Origin: KK5 sp034043675
GTDB lineage: Bacteria; Pseudomonadota; Gammaproteobacteria; Burkholderiales; Burkholderiaceae_C
NCBI RefSeq assembly: GCF_034043675.1
Contig: NZ_JAXCLA010000003.1
Coordinates: 372,001 to 436,000, forward strand
Length of the DNA: 64,000 nucleotides
Reading direction: 5' to 3'
In this document: in pieces, positions 6,947 through 15,918 of the stretch
How the letters are laid out: each line of letters opens with the position of its first letter
Numbering within the stretch: position 1 is the first letter of the stretch
The notes under the pieces: model-generated
Seen by the model: the letters and a program-made list of their open reading frames with translations, nothing else
Databases searched by the model: none
Told to the model about the DNA's origin: nothing
Translations under genes and position numbers: made by a program

Positions 6947-8310
6947 AGGGACCGCGCCAGCTCCATCGCCTCCTCAATTCTTTCCACGCCGTGCACGGTC
7001 AGGCCCTCGATCGGCTTCTTCGGCGCATTCGCCTTGGGCACGACGGCGACGCTGAAGCCCAGCTTCGCGGCCTCCTTCAGCCGCTCCTGGCCGCGCGGCG
7101 CGGGCCGCACCTCGCCGGCCAGGCCCACCTCGCCGAAGGCAATGAAGCCGCGCGGCAGCGGCCGGCCGCGCAGCGAACTCTGGATCGCCAGCAGCGCGGC
7201 CAGGTCGGCCGCCGGCTCGCCGATGCGCACGCCGCCGACGGCGTTGACGAACACGTCCTGGTCCATCGTCGCCACGCCGGCATGCCGGTGCAGTACGGCC
7301 AGCAGCATCGCCAGCCGGTCGCGGTCCAGGCCGACGGAGAGCCGCCGGGCGCCGGGGCCGCCGCTGTCCACCAGCGCCTGGATCTCCACCAGCATCGGCC
7401 GGGTGCCCTCCAAGGTGACCAGCACACAACTGCCCGGCACCGGCTCGCCGTGCGTGGACAGGAAGATCGCGCTCGGGTTGGCCACGCCCTTCAGGCCCTT
7501 CTCGGTCATCGCGAACACGCCGATCTCGTTGACCGCGCCGAAGCGGTTCTTGATCGCGCGCACCAGCCGGAAGCTCGAATGCGTGTCGCCCTCGAAGTAC
7601 AGCACCGTGTCGACGATGTGCTCCAGCACGCGCGGGCCGGCCAGCGCGCCTTCCTTGGTGACGTGGCCCACCAGCACCATCGAGCAGCCGGTGGCCTTGG
7701 CCGTGCGCGTCAGGTGCGCCGCGCATTCGCGCACCTGGGCGACCGAACCGGGCGCCGAAGTGAGCTGCTCCGAGTAGATCGTCTGGATCGAGTCGATCAC
7801 GCAGAAGCCCGGCCGCTCGGCCTCCAGCGTGGCCAGGATCTTCTCCAGGTTGATCTCGGCCAGCACACGCACCTGCGCGCCGGACAGGCTCAGGCGGCGC
7901 GAGCGCATCGCGATCTGCGCGCCGGATTCCTCGCCGGTGACGTAGAGCACCTTGATCTTGCGCGAGAGATCGTCGATCGCCTGCAGCAGCAAGGTCGACT
8001 TGCCGATGCCCGGGTCGCCGCCGATCAGCACCACGCCACCGGCCACGATGCCGCCGCCCAGCACGCGATCCAGCTCCTCCTGCCCGGTGGACGTGCGCTC
8101 GAAGTCGGTCGCCTCGATCTCGCTGAGCGTGGCCACCGGCTGGCTCTTGGCCAGCGCCTGATAGCGGTTCTTGCTGGCGCCGCCGGCGGGCTCCGCCGGC
8201 CCTTCGACCAGCGTGTTCCAGGCGCCGCAGCCGGCGCAGCGGCCGAGCCATTTGGAGCTGATCGCGCCGCAGTCGGAGCAGGTGAAGACGGTCTTGGATT
8301 CCTTGGCCAT
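6943..8310 (-). CDS. radA: DNA repair protein RadA (Sms)
   Basis: A 455-residue RecA-like ATPase of normal length that promotes branch migration during recombinational repair. The N-terminal zinc finger is C11-x2-C14...C25-x2-C28; Walker A is G-G-D-P-G-I-G-K-S-T (98-107); Walker B is in F-C-V-I-D-S-I-Q-T; the RadA-specific K-N-R-F-G motif is present; the C-terminal part is a Lon-protease-like domain without catalytic activity. It heads a leftward unit in which the two following genes overlap by four bases each. An SOS-type promoter is not evident upstream. Confidence 0.97.
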   Translation of the reverse strand: MAKESKTVFTCSDCGAISSKWLGRCAGCGAWNTLVEGPAEPAGGASKNRYQALAKSQPVATLSEIEATDFERTSTGQEELDRVLGGGIVAGGVVLIGGDPGIGKSTLLLQAIDDLSRKIKVLYVTGEESGAQIAMRSRRLSLSGAQVRVLAEINLEKILATLEAERPGFCVIDSIQTIYSEQLTSAPGSVAQVRECAAHLTRTAKATGCSMVLVGHVTKEGALAGPRVLEHIVDTVLYFEGDTHSSFRLVRAIKNRFGAVNEIGVFAMTEKGLKGVANPSAIFLSTHGEPVPGSCVLVTLEGTRPMLVEIQALVDSGGPGARRLSVGLDRDRLAMLLAVLHRHAGVATMDQDVFVNAVGGVRIGEPAADLAALLAIQSSLRGRPLPRGFIAFGEVGLAGEVRPAPRGQERLKEAAKLGFSVAVVPKANAPKKPIEGLTVHGVERIEEAMELARSL

Positions 8311-8335
8311 GGGGCCGATTGTCGAGCCGTCGCGC

Positions 8336-9160
8336 TCAGTCGACTTTGATTTGCTGGCGTGTCACGCCGAAGTGCTTGTAGTAGTGCTGTTCGTAGATCG
8401 CCGCCAGCGTGCCGTCGCGGCGGATCGCCTGCATCGCCGTTTCCAGCTTCTGCAGCAGTTCGGCCCCCAGCGGCGAGGCGTGGGCGACGGCGATCGAGCG
8501 CGGGGTCGGGTCTTGCACGCGGAACTTCGCGGGCTCGACCTGGCCGCCCAGCTTCAGCCGGTGGATCAGGACCAGGGCCTGGTCCTCGGGCAGCGGCACG
8601 GCGTCGATGCGGCCCAGCACCAGCTTGCGCAGGTTCGCCTCGCTGCTCGGTGCCGATTCCTTGATGAGCCGCGGGTCGGCATCGAAGGTGGGGAAATAGC
8701 TGCTGCCGCCGACCACGCCGATGCGCGGGCCGAGCAGGTCTTCGTAGCGCTCGATCCTGCCGGCCTCGCCGGTCCGCACCATGAACACCCGGTCCGAGGC
8801 CGAGAGTCGGTAGGGCGTGTGCAGGAAGTCCAGGTAGGCGGCGCGCGCGGGCGTGCGGTTGAGGCCGATCGTCAGGTCCGCCTGGCCCTGTTCGAGCATC
8901 GCGAGGCAGCGTCGCACGGGACAGTCGTGGATCTCGAGCCGGCGCCCGACCCGCCGCGCCAGCTCGCGCACGATCTCGGTGTACGCGCCGGTGAAGGCCG
9001 GGCCCTCGCGGGTGAGCCAGGGGGACAGCTCGGCGAAGGCCATCACCAGCGGCTTGTCCGGCGCTGAAGCCGCACCCGCGCAGGCCAGCGGCCCGGCCAG
9101 GAAGGCCAGGCAGGCCGCCGCATGGGCGGTGACGCGGAAGAGGAGGCGGAGTCGAGGCAC
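8336..9160 (-). CDS. Periplasmic solute-binding protein family 3
   Basis: A 274-residue exported binding protein reading from a GTG at 9160. The signal peptide spans about residues 1-32 with cleavage near C-A-G-A-A-S-A. Mature features are the F-A-E-L-S-P-W-L-T start, T-E-I-V-R-E-L-A-R-R, G-Q-A-D-L-T-I-G-L-N-R-T-P in lobe 1, and R-I-G-V-V-G-G-S-S-Y-F in the second lobe. It resembles polar amino-acid binding proteins, but no transporter genes are adjacent, as with the binding protein at 2238. It lies 25 bp upstream of radA in the same direction; no ribosome site is obvious. Confidence 0.8.
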   Translation of the reverse strand: MPRLRLLFRVTAHAAACLAFLAGPLACAGAASAPDKPLVMAFAELSPWLTREGPAFTGAYTEIVRELARRVGRRLEIHDCPVRRCLAMLEQGQADLTIGLNRTPARAAYLDFLHTPYRLSASDRVFMVRTGEAGRIERYEDLLGPRIGVVGGSSYFPTFDADPRLIKESAPSSEANLRKLVLGRIDAVPLPEDQALVLIHRLKLGGQVEPAKFRVQDPTPRSIAVAHASPLGAELLQKLETAMQAIRRDGTLAAIYEQHYYKHFGVTRQQIKVD

Positions 9161-9258
9161 GGAAGGGCCAGTCTAAGCGCCGCCCATGTCTTCGGCATCA
9201 CGGGTCCGCGGCCACTGTGCTAAAACGCCGGGCTGCAGTTTTTTCGTTCGTCCCGATC

Positions 9259-9897
9259 ATGGAATTCTCGACCTGGCTGGCCTTCTTCGCCGCCGCATGG
9301 GCCATCAGCCTCTCTCCCGGTGCCGGCGCCATCGCGGCGATGACCTCCGGCCTGAACCACGGCTTCCGCCGCGGCTACTTCACGACCTTCGGCCTGGTGC
9401 TGGGCATCATGACGCAGATCATCGTCGTGGGCGCCGGCCTCGGCGCGCTGATCGCCGCCTCCTCGCTGGCCTTCATGCTGGTCAAGTGGGGCGGTGTTGC
9501 CTACCTGGTCTGGCTGGGCATCCAGCAGTGGCGCGCGCCGGCCGTGCCGATGGTGGCCGCGGCCAACCCGGCCGACGCGCCAAAGACCGTGACCCGCCGC
9601 CAACTGGTGATGCGCGGCTGGCTGATCAATGCGGTGAACCCCAAGGGCACGGTCTTCCTGCTGGCCGTGGTGCCGCAGTTCCTCGATCTGCATGCCGCGC
9701 TGCCGAAGCAGTACGCGGTGATCGCCGCCACCCTGGCCTTCACCGACTCGGTCGTGATGGCCGGCTACACGGTGCTGGCCGCGCGGGTGCTGACGGTGCT
9801 GCGCTCGGCGCGCCAGATCATGCTGATGAACCGCACCTTCGGCAGCCTCTTCATCGCCGCGGGCATGCTGCTCGCCACCTTCAAGCGCGTCGCTTGA
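9259..9897 (+). CDS. LysE/RhtB family amino-acid exporter
   Basis: A 212-residue, six-helix inner-membrane protein. The family start M-E-F-S-T-W-L-A-F-F, the S-L-S-P-G-A-G segment in helix 1 and the G-W-L-I-N-A-V-N-P-K-G loop are diagnostic for LysE/RhtB translocators, which export basic amino acids or homoserine/threonine. I use ATG 9259 because it gives the usual short N-terminus; an upstream in-frame start at 9217 would add 14 residues. Its stop overlaps the TTG start proposed for the following DMT transporter, so the two exporters are probably coexpressed. Confidence 0.88.
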   Translation: MEFSTWLAFFAAAWAISLSPGAGAIAAMTSGLNHGFRRGYFTTFGLVLGIMTQIIVVGAGLGALIAASSLAFMLVKWGGVAYLVWLGIQQWRAPAVPMVAAANPADAPKTVTRRQLVMRGWLINAVNPKGTVFLLAVVPQFLDLHAALPKQYAVIAATLAFTDSVVMAGYTVLAARVLTVLRSARQIMLMNRTFGSLFIAAGMLLATFKRVA

Positions 9898-10781
9898 GCG
9901 CGCCCGCCACCGCCTCCTCCCGCTGGTTGTTCTGGGGCCCGACGCTGATCTGGGCCAGCACCTGGCATGTGATCCTGTTCCAGCTCGACAGCGGCGTGCC
10001 GGTGCTCAATTCCGTGGCCTGGCGCTTCGGCCTGGCGGCGCTGCTGCTCGCGGGCCTGGCACGCTGGCGGGGTGAATCGCTGCGGCTGCCCGGGGCGGCA
10101 CATGCGCTGGCGCTGGCCACCGGCATCGTCCAGTACAGCGGCAACTACTGGTCGGTCTACGAGGCCGAGCGCCACATCCCGAGCGGCCTGGTGGCCGTGC
10201 TGTTCTGCCTGATGGTGTTCGGCAACGCGCTGTCGGGCCGGGTCTTCTTCGGCCAGCCGGTCACGCGCCGCTTCCTCGCCGCGGCCTGCGGCGGCGTGCT
10301 GGGCGTCGTGCTGATCTTCTGGCCTGAGATCGCCGCCACCGGCGCGCGTCCCACGGCCGGCTACGGCCTGGCGATCGGCCTGTTCGCCGTCCTCGCCGCC
10401 TGCGTCGGCAATGTGCTGACCTTGACCCTGACCCGCAAGCGCGGCCTGCCGCTGATCCCGGTGCTGGCCTGGAGCATGGCCTATGGCTCGCTGTTCCTGA
10501 TGGCCCTGTCGCTGGCCACCGGCGCGGGCCTGCACTTCGCCTGGACGGCGCCCTACCTGCTTTCGCTGCTGTACCTGGCCGTGCTCGGCTCGGTCGTGGC
10601 CTTCGTGCTGTATTTCAAGCTGGCGCAGAAGAAGGGCCCGGCCGGCGCGGCGCTGACCAGCGTCGTGATCCCGGTGATCGCGCTGGCGATCTCGGCCGCT
10701 TTCGAAGGCTGGCGGCCGACGCTGCTGGCGATCGCCGGCATGGCGATCTGCCTGTCGAGCATCTACGCGGCGACGCGCTGA
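9894..10781 (+). CDS. DMT superfamily (EamA-type) transporter
   Basis: A roughly 295-residue protein with about ten hydrophobic helices in two EamA halves (first-half motif V-L-N-S-V-A-W-R-F-G, second-half V-V-A-F-V-L-Y-F-K-L-A-Q-K-K-G-P-A-G-A-A). Such proteins export metabolites or amino acids. The start is inferred: a TTG at 9894 overlapping the LysE stop (TTGA) opens directly into the first helix, and no ATG occurs until well inside the domain. The 3' end overlaps the convergent helicase gene by 19 bp. Confidence 0.82.
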   Translation: MSAPATASSRWLFWGPTLIWASTWHVILFQLDSGVPVLNSVAWRFGLAALLLAGLARWRGESLRLPGAAHALALATGIVQYSGNYWSVYEAERHIPSGLVAVLFCLMVFGNALSGRVFFGQPVTRRFLAAACGGVLGVVLIFWPEIAATGARPTAGYGLAIGLFAVLAACVGNVLTLTLTRKRGLPLIPVLAWSMAYGSLFLMALSLATGAGLHFAWTAPYLLSLLYLAVLGSVVAFVLYFKLAQKKGPAGAALTSVVIPVIALAISAAFEGWRPTLLAIAGMAICLSSIYAATR

Positions 10782-12817
10782 ACCAGCTCCGGCGGCACGA
10801 ACTCGCTCGGCCGGCTCGCGTCGACCATCACCGTCAGCCGGCTGCGCGCCCGCGTCGCCGCCACGTAGAACAGGTTGCGCTCGTCCGCGGCATCGGCGCC
10901 GGCATCCGGGAACACGCCCTGCTTCAGATAGGGCAGCAGCACGTGCTCGAACTCCAGGCCCTTGACGTGGCTGGCGCTGGCCAGCGTGATCGCCGGCACG
11001 TGGATGCGGTTTGAGCGGGTGCGGCCGGCGGCCAGGCCGGCCAGGCGCTGTTCGTCCTCCTCGTCCAGCTGCCGCAGGAAGCCGAAGAAGGCCAGCGCGC
11101 CGGCGTGGCTGTGGGACGCGGAGGCGAGGCCTGCCATGTGGCGCTGCACCTCCTGGCGGCGCTCGCGGTCCACGTAGGCGTCCATCGCGAAGCGCGGCAT
11201 GTCCAGCGCGGCGAGGAAGTCCTCGAAGGCGCAGTCGCCCGACGATGAGCCCCGAGCCACCGCCATCGCGCGCCGCAGCCGCTGCTGCACCGGCTTGGGC
11301 GCCCAGTTCATGATGTGCTCGTTGAAGATCGCGGCGACCACCACCTCGCTGTCCGCCGCCTGCTTGGACGCCTCGCGCAGGAAGGTCTCGGCGCTACGGT
11401 AGTCGGGGTCGCCGTCGCGCAGCACGGGCGTCTGCGTCATCTCGAACAGAGCCGCCGGGATCAGCGCGCGGGTGCGTGCGCCGCCCAGGGTGTCCAGCCG
11501 CTCGCTCGCCACCGCGAAGGCGCAGCGCACGAACAGCACCTCCGGCCGCAGCAGGTAGGTCGTGAAGCCGTCGCAGCGGTAGGCGATGCGCTCGCGGTGC
11601 AGCGCGTTCTCGATCAGCATCGATTGCGAGGGATGGCGCAGCAGCACCGCGCAGTCCTCGTAGACCTTGTCCTTGCGCTGCTCGCTGCGCCAGGCCTTCA
11701 ATGTCGCGACGACGGCTTCTTCCGTGCTGGCCAGGCCGGCGGCGTCGCAGGCGATGCCGGCCAGCCGGGTCTCGGCCTTCGCGTCGCCGGCGATGGTCTT
11801 GCCGGCGTGGCGGCCCATCCAGCGCGCCAGCGGCGGGCCGTAGCGGAAGCTCAGACTCAGCGGCAGGCGCTTCAGCCTGCGGCCGAGGCCGGCGTCCAGC
11901 TCGCGGCTCATGAAGCGGGCGTCGGCGCCATTCATTTGATGGATCACCTGGTGCCGGTCGCCCACGGCGCAGAAGTGCACGGCCGGGTTCGCCAGCAGCG
12001 CCTGCAGGATCGTGAACATCGCGGCGTTGCAGTCATGCAGCTCGTCGACGAAGACACCGCGCCAGCGGCCCAGCGGGAGCGACTGCGGATCGATCCGGTC
12101 CTCGCCTTCGTCCTCGGCCGGCAGCAGCAGCCGTGCGAGGTCGTAGGTGGCGTCCAGCGGCATGCGGAAGTTCGCGTGGCCCCGACCGCTCTCGATCCGG
12201 TGCGCCTCGTAGCGGCGCAGCACGCGCAGCAGCGTGTAGTCCAGGCCGAGGTCCTCGACCGCATGGTCCGGCGTGTCGCGGCCGCCCTCCGCCGGGTTCA
12301 GCTCCAGCAGCAGCCGGCCCTTGACCCCGGCCGTGCGGCGCAGGAACTCGCCAACGTAGCTGTCCGAGCCGTGCGAGGGCAGCTGCAGCTCGTCCGGCCA
12401 GGGCTCGCGCGGGTTCGCGCCGACCTGCTCGATCGCCGCCCAGACGAAGGGCGCCGCCTGCTCGGCATGGCGGAAGTGCTCGACCGGATCTTCGCCATCC
12501 AAGGTCTCGGCCTCGCGCAGCACGCCGGCGGCGAAACTGTCGAAGGTCTCGATGCGCAGCAGCTTCAGCGCCTGCGGGTCGCAGCCGATGAAGCGCAGCG
12601 CCTGGCGCAACGCGGTGCAGGCCGTGTCGGTGAAGGTTAGCGCCAGCAGGCCGCGCGGATCGGCGCCCAGTGCCAGCGCCTGGCAGATGCGCAGGGCCAG
12701 GGTCGTCGTCTTGGCCGCGCCGGCGGCCGCCTCGATCAGCAGCGAGCGCTCGGGGTAGCGCTGGATCGCCAGCTGTTCGGCGGTCGGCGTGATCGCCTCG
12801 GTGATGAACTCATTCAT
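10763..12817 (-). CDS. Divergent UvrD/Rep-type superfamily 1 helicase
   Basis: A 684-residue protein with all core SF1A landmarks in order, several of them altered. The N-terminal Q-like region (T-A-E-Q-L-A-I) is followed by Walker A A-A-A-G-A-A-K-T-T (about 30-38) in place of the usual A-G-A-G-S-G-K-T. Walker B reads V-F-V-D-E-L-H-D rather than D-E-F-Q-D; motif III is G-D-R-H-Q-V-I-H-Q-M-N-G-A; motif V is A-S-H-V-K-G-L-E-F; motif VI is Y-V-A-A-T-R-A-R. Lys, Thr, the DE pair and the motif VI Arg are kept, so ATP hydrolysis is plausible. It probably unwinds DNA or removes proteins from it. Its ATG overlaps the arfB stop by four bases. Confidence 0.85.
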   Translation of the reverse strand: MNEFITEAITPTAEQLAIQRYPERSLLIEAAAGAAKTTTLALRICQALALGADPRGLLALTFTDTACTALRQALRFIGCDPQALKLLRIETFDSFAAGVLREAETLDGEDPVEHFRHAEQAAPFVWAAIEQVGANPREPWPDELQLPSHGSDSYVGEFLRRTAGVKGRLLLELNPAEGGRDTPDHAVEDLGLDYTLLRVLRRYEAHRIESGRGHANFRMPLDATYDLARLLLPAEDEGEDRIDPQSLPLGRWRGVFVDELHDCNAAMFTILQALLANPAVHFCAVGDRHQVIHQMNGADARFMSRELDAGLGRRLKRLPLSLSFRYGPPLARWMGRHAGKTIAGDAKAETRLAGIACDAAGLASTEEAVVATLKAWRSEQRKDKVYEDCAVLLRHPSQSMLIENALHRERIAYRCDGFTTYLLRPEVLFVRCAFAVASERLDTLGGARTRALIPAALFEMTQTPVLRDGDPDYRSAETFLREASKQAADSEVVVAAIFNEHIMNWAPKPVQQRLRRAMAVARGSSSGDCAFEDFLAALDMPRFAMDAYVDRERRQEVQRHMAGLASASHSHAGALAFFGFLRQLDEEDEQRLAGLAAGRTRSNRIHVPAITLASASHVKGLEFEHVLLPYLKQGVFPDAGADAADERNLFYVAATRARSRLTVMVDASRPSEFVPPELVQRVAA

Positions 12818-13221
12818 TCAGGATTGATCTTTCCGCGGCCGGCCTTGATGCCGCCGCGCAGGGCCTTGCCTTCCAGCCGCCGCTGCTGCGAGCCCCAGGT
12901 CGGCTTGGTCGCCCGGCGCGCCTTGGGCACATGGGCCACGCTCTGCACCAGCGCGACGAGCCGGGCCACCGCGTCGGCCCGGTTCATCTCCTGGCTGCGG
13001 TGTTCCTGGGCCTTGATGACGACGATGCCCTCGCCGGTGATGCGCTGGTCGCTCAGGCGCAGCAGGCGTTCCTTGATGGCGGCGGGCAGGGTGCTGCGGG
13101 CGATGTCGAAGCGCAGGTGGACGGCGCTGGACACCTTGTTGACGTTCTGCCCGCCCGGCCCGCCGGCGCGGATGAAGCTGAAATCCAGCTCCCAGTCCGC
13201 CGGGTGCCAGTCGAGCAGCAT
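12814..13221 (-). CDS. arfB: Alternative ribosome-rescue peptidyl-tRNA hydrolase ArfB (YaeJ)
   Basis: A 135-residue release-factor-like protein. G23-G-Q25 in R-A-G-G-P-G-G-Q-N-V-N-K-V-S-S-A-V is the catalytic motif that hydrolyses the peptidyl-tRNA ester on stalled ribosomes, and the C-terminal Lys/Arg-rich tail (about 105-135) is the part known to insert into the empty mRNA channel. Length is typical. It lies 6 bp downstream of alr and overlaps the helicase gene by ATGA, forming an alr-arfB-helicase run on the minus strand. Confidence 0.95.
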   Translation of the reverse strand: MLLDWHPADWELDFSFIRAGGPGGQNVNKVSSAVHLRFDIARSTLPAAIKERLLRLSDQRITGEGIVVIKAQEHRSQEMNRADAVARLVALVQSVAHVPKARRATKPTWGSQQRRLEGKALRGGIKAGRGKINPE

Positions 13222-13227
13222 CGCGGA

Positions 13228-14337
13228 CTAACTCAAATGTTCTACGGTGACCGGCACGCGCCGGGCGAGGGCACACATCAGCTCGTAGCCGATCGTGCCG
13301 GCGGCGTGGGCGATCTCGTCGATCGGCAGGGCGGAGCCGTTCGGGCCCTTGCCCCACAGCGTCACCTCCGAGCCGAAGCCGGCCTGCGGCAGGGCGCTCA
13401 GGTCCACGGCGATCATGTCCATCGACACGCGGCCGACGGTGGCCGTGCGCTGGCCATCCACCAGCACCGGCGTGCCGCTGCCGGCGTGGCGCGGGTAGCC
13501 GTCCGCATAGCCGCAGGCGACGATGCCGATGCGCATGGCCCGCTCGGCGGTGAAGCGGCTGCCGTAGCCGACCGTGTCGCCGGGTTGCAGCTCCTGGACG
13601 CCGATGATCTTGGAGCGCAGTGTCATCGCCGGCTGCAGGTTCCAGTGGGCGGCGTCGTGCTCCGGGAAATCCGGCACGCCGCCATAGCCCATGATGCCGA
13701 CGCGCACCCAGTCGCCCCCGACACGGGTGGCGTGCCGCAAGGTGGCCGCGCTGTTGCACAGGCTGCGCTCGCCGGGCAGGTCGGCCGCGACCTTGTTGAA
13801 GATTTCGAGCTGGTGGGCGATGCCGTCCGCGCCGAGGCGCTCGGAATCGGCGTCGGAGAAGTGCGTCATCAGCGAGATCTCGTCCACCTGCGGCAGCGCG
13901 TTGAGCCGCGTCCAGGCGGCGCGGAAGGCCTGCGGCGTGAAGCCCAGCCGGTTCATGCCGCTGTTCAGCTTCAGGAACACGCGGTGCGGCTCGTGCGTCT
14001 TGTGCATGGCCAGCCAGTCGATCTGCTGTTCGCAGTGGACCGCGTGCCACAGCTTCAGGCGCGAGCAGAGTTCCAGGTCGCGGGTCTCGAAGCAGCCTTC
14101 CAGCAGCAGGATCGGGCCGCGCCAGCCGAGCGCGCGGATGCGCTGCGCCTCGTCGAGGTCGATCAGCGCGAAGCCGTCGGCCCCGCGCAGGCCCTCGTAG
14201 ACGTTCTCGATGCCGTGGCCGTAGGCGTTGGCCTTGACGACGGCCCAGGCCTTCGCATCGGGGGCGCGGCGGCGTGCGACGCCGAGGTTATGGGTCAGAG
14301 CGGCGACGTGGATCAGGGCTTCGATGGGACGTGGCAT
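13228..14337 (-). CDS. alr: Alanine racemase
   Basis: A 369-residue PLP enzyme that interconverts L- and D-alanine for peptidoglycan synthesis. The PLP lysine is K35 in A-V-V-K-A-N-A-Y-G-H-G. Other family segments are L-K-L-N-S-G-M-N-R-L-G, V-R-V-G-I-M-G-Y-G, the second-subunit tyrosine region V-G-Y-G-S-R-F, C-G-Y-A-D-G-Y-P-R, and R-V-S-M-D-M. Length is normal. It is transcribed away from lplT across a 149-bp intergenic region. With dadA, ldcA and the cell-wall genes further right, it fits the D-amino-acid theme of the window. Confidence 0.96.
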   Translation of the reverse strand: MPRPIEALIHVAALTHNLGVARRRAPDAKAWAVVKANAYGHGIENVYEGLRGADGFALIDLDEAQRIRALGWRGPILLLEGCFETRDLELCSRLKLWHAVHCEQQIDWLAMHKTHEPHRVFLKLNSGMNRLGFTPQAFRAAWTRLNALPQVDEISLMTHFSDADSERLGADGIAHQLEIFNKVAADLPGERSLCNSAATLRHATRVGGDWVRVGIMGYGGVPDFPEHDAAHWNLQPAMTLRSKIIGVQELQPGDTVGYGSRFTAERAMRIGIVACGYADGYPRHAGSGTPVLVDGQRTATVGRVSMDMIAVDLSALPQAGFGSEVTLWGKGPNGSALPIDEIAHAAGTIGYELMCALARRVPVTVEHLS

Positions 14338-14416
14338 GGGTCAGGATTGTGGCACTGCACCAATCGCCATCGGGACTCTCACGGGTCGGGCGGCCGAGTC
14401 TCGCCAAAGGGGTGCA

Positions 14417-14425
14417 TGCTATAAA
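14417..14425 (+). promoter_or_regulatory. Extended -10 promoter element for lplT
   Basis: TG-C-TATAAA stands out in the GC-rich alr/lplT divergent region, about 60 bp before the lplT ATG. The -35 at 17-bp spacing (AGTCTC) is weak, which extended -10 promoters tolerate. Confidence 0.45.
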
Positions 14426-14486
14426 CCCGCCGCAGTGCCGGCCCCTTGGCGCGGTTGTTCCTTGCGCCACAGTTCGAATCGGGTTC

Positions 14487-15770
14487 ATGAAAAAAGGCTT
14501 CTTTACCATCATGTCGGCGCAGTTCTTCAGCTCGCTGGCTGATCAGGCGCTGTTGGTTGGAGCCATCGAACTGCTGAAGAGCACGCATGCGCCCGCCTGG
14601 CAGGTGCCGGCGCTGGGGCCGATGTTCGCGCTGTTCTATGTGATGCTCGCGCCCTTCGTCGGCGCCTTTGCCGACGCGGTGCCCAAGGGCAAGGTCATGT
14701 TCTATTCGAACCTGATCAAGATCGTGGGCTGTCTGATGATGCTGTTCGGTGCGCATCCGCTGATGTCCTACGCGATCGTGGGCCTGGGCGCGGCGGCCTA
14801 TTCGCCGGCCAAGTACGGCATCCTCACCGAGCTGCTGCCGCCCTCGCAGCTGGTCAAGGCCAATGGCTGGATCGAGGGCCTGACGATCGCCTCCATCATC
14901 CTCGGCATCCTGCTGGGCGGCCAGCTGGTCGGCCCGCACATCGCGCCGGTGCTGCTGGGCTTCGACTTCCCGTTCATCGACACCGGCATCGACACGCCGC
15001 CCGAGGCCGCGATCGCGAGCCTGGTGGTGCTGTACGTGGTGGCCGCCATCTTCAGTCTCTACATCCCGCGCACCGAGACGCCGCTGCAGCCGCTGCTGCA
15101 CAGCCCGGCTGCGCTGGTGCGCGACTTCGCCGCCTGCAACTCGCGCCTGTGGAAGGACAAGCTGGGGCAGATCTCGCTGTCGACGACGACGCTGTTCTGG
15201 GGCGTTTCCGGCAATATGCGCATCATCGTGTTCCCGTGGGCGCTGGCCGCGCTGGGCTACACGACGACGCAGGCCTCCAACCTGGCCGGCGTGGTGGCCC
15301 TGGGCACGGCGATCGGCGCGGTGATGGCCTCGTCCTACATGCGGCTGGACCGCGCCACCAAGGTGATCCCGCTGGGCATCGTGATGGGCGTGCTGATCGT
15401 CGGCCTGAACGTGATGCACAACGTCTGGATCGCCGCGCCCTTCTTGGTGCTGCTGGGCCTGGTCGGCGGCTACCTGGTGGTGCCGATGAATGCGCTGCTG
15501 CAGCACCGCGGCCACAACCTGATGGGCGCCGGCCGCTCGATCGCCGTGCAGAACTTCAATGAGCAGGCCTGCATCCTCGGCCTGGGTGCGCTCTACACGG
15601 TGATGACGCGGGCGGGCCTGTCGGCCTACATCTGCATCGCCGTCTTCGGCTCCGTCGTGGCCGTCACGATGTGGCTGATCCGCCAGTGGCACCTCAGCAA
15701 CTGCGTGAAGCACAAGGACGAGGTCGACCGTCTTCTCGCGCTGGCCGGCAGCGACGTGCTGCAGCACTGA
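14487..15770 (+). CDS. lplT: Lysophospholipid transporter LplT
   Basis: A 427-residue MFS protein with about 12 helices. It starts M-K-K-G-F-F-T-I-M-S-A-Q-F-F-S-S-L-A-D-Q-A-L and has the LplT-type loop A-A-Y-S-P-A-K-Y-G-I-L-T-E-L-L-P-P-S-Q-L-V-K-A-N. In E. coli LplT flips lysophosphatidylethanolamine inward for reacylation by Aas; no aas gene is in the window. Divergent pairing with alr is common in Burkholderiales (recollection). The ATG at 14487 is chosen because the upstream open frame is unlike the family. Confidence 0.93.
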   Translation: MKKGFFTIMSAQFFSSLADQALLVGAIELLKSTHAPAWQVPALGPMFALFYVMLAPFVGAFADAVPKGKVMFYSNLIKIVGCLMMLFGAHPLMSYAIVGLGAAAYSPAKYGILTELLPPSQLVKANGWIEGLTIASIILGILLGGQLVGPHIAPVLLGFDFPFIDTGIDTPPEAAIASLVVLYVVAAIFSLYIPRTETPLQPLLHSPAALVRDFAACNSRLWKDKLGQISLSTTTLFWGVSGNMRIIVFPWALAALGYTTTQASNLAGVVALGTAIGAVMASSYMRLDRATKVIPLGIVMGVLIVGLNVMHNVWIAAPFLVLLGLVGGYLVVPMNALLQHRGHNLMGAGRSIAVQNFNEQACILGLGALYTVMTRAGLSAYICIAVFGSVVAVTMWLIRQWHLSNCVKHKDEVDRLLALAGSDVLQH

Positions 15771-15834
15771 CGAGCCCCTCGCCCAGCCGAACCACGCTGA
15801 ACGCGGGCTCGGCTGGTCGGTCCCCCGAGGGGAC

Positions 15835-15871
15835 GGCGATGCTTGGGGCGTCGAGCCCCAAGCACATCGCC
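15835..15871. terminator. Strong hairpin between convergent lplT and marR
   Basis: A perfect nine-pair stem GCTTGGGGC/GCCCCAAGC with loop GTCGA, extended by GGCGAT/ATCGCC after a two-base bulge. There is no T-run on either side, so it is a transcription barrier or RNA-stabilising hairpin rather than a classical terminator. It could serve both convergent genes. Confidence 0.5.
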
Positions 15872-15918
15872 AGGTGGGCCGGCTTGGGAGCGGCCCGGCG
15901 CTCGGCCCGAAATGCAGA

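Noticed and set aside
5250..8349. Long plus-strand frames of about 450 codons opposite ilvE and radA
   Set aside because: They read antisense to firmly identified genes, have shadow composition (V-G-L-A-H-Q-rich) and no family motifs.
12931..15767. Long frames opposite alr/arfB and lplT
   Set aside because: The opposite strand carries intact, full-length known proteins with catalytic motifs; these frames are mirror artefacts.
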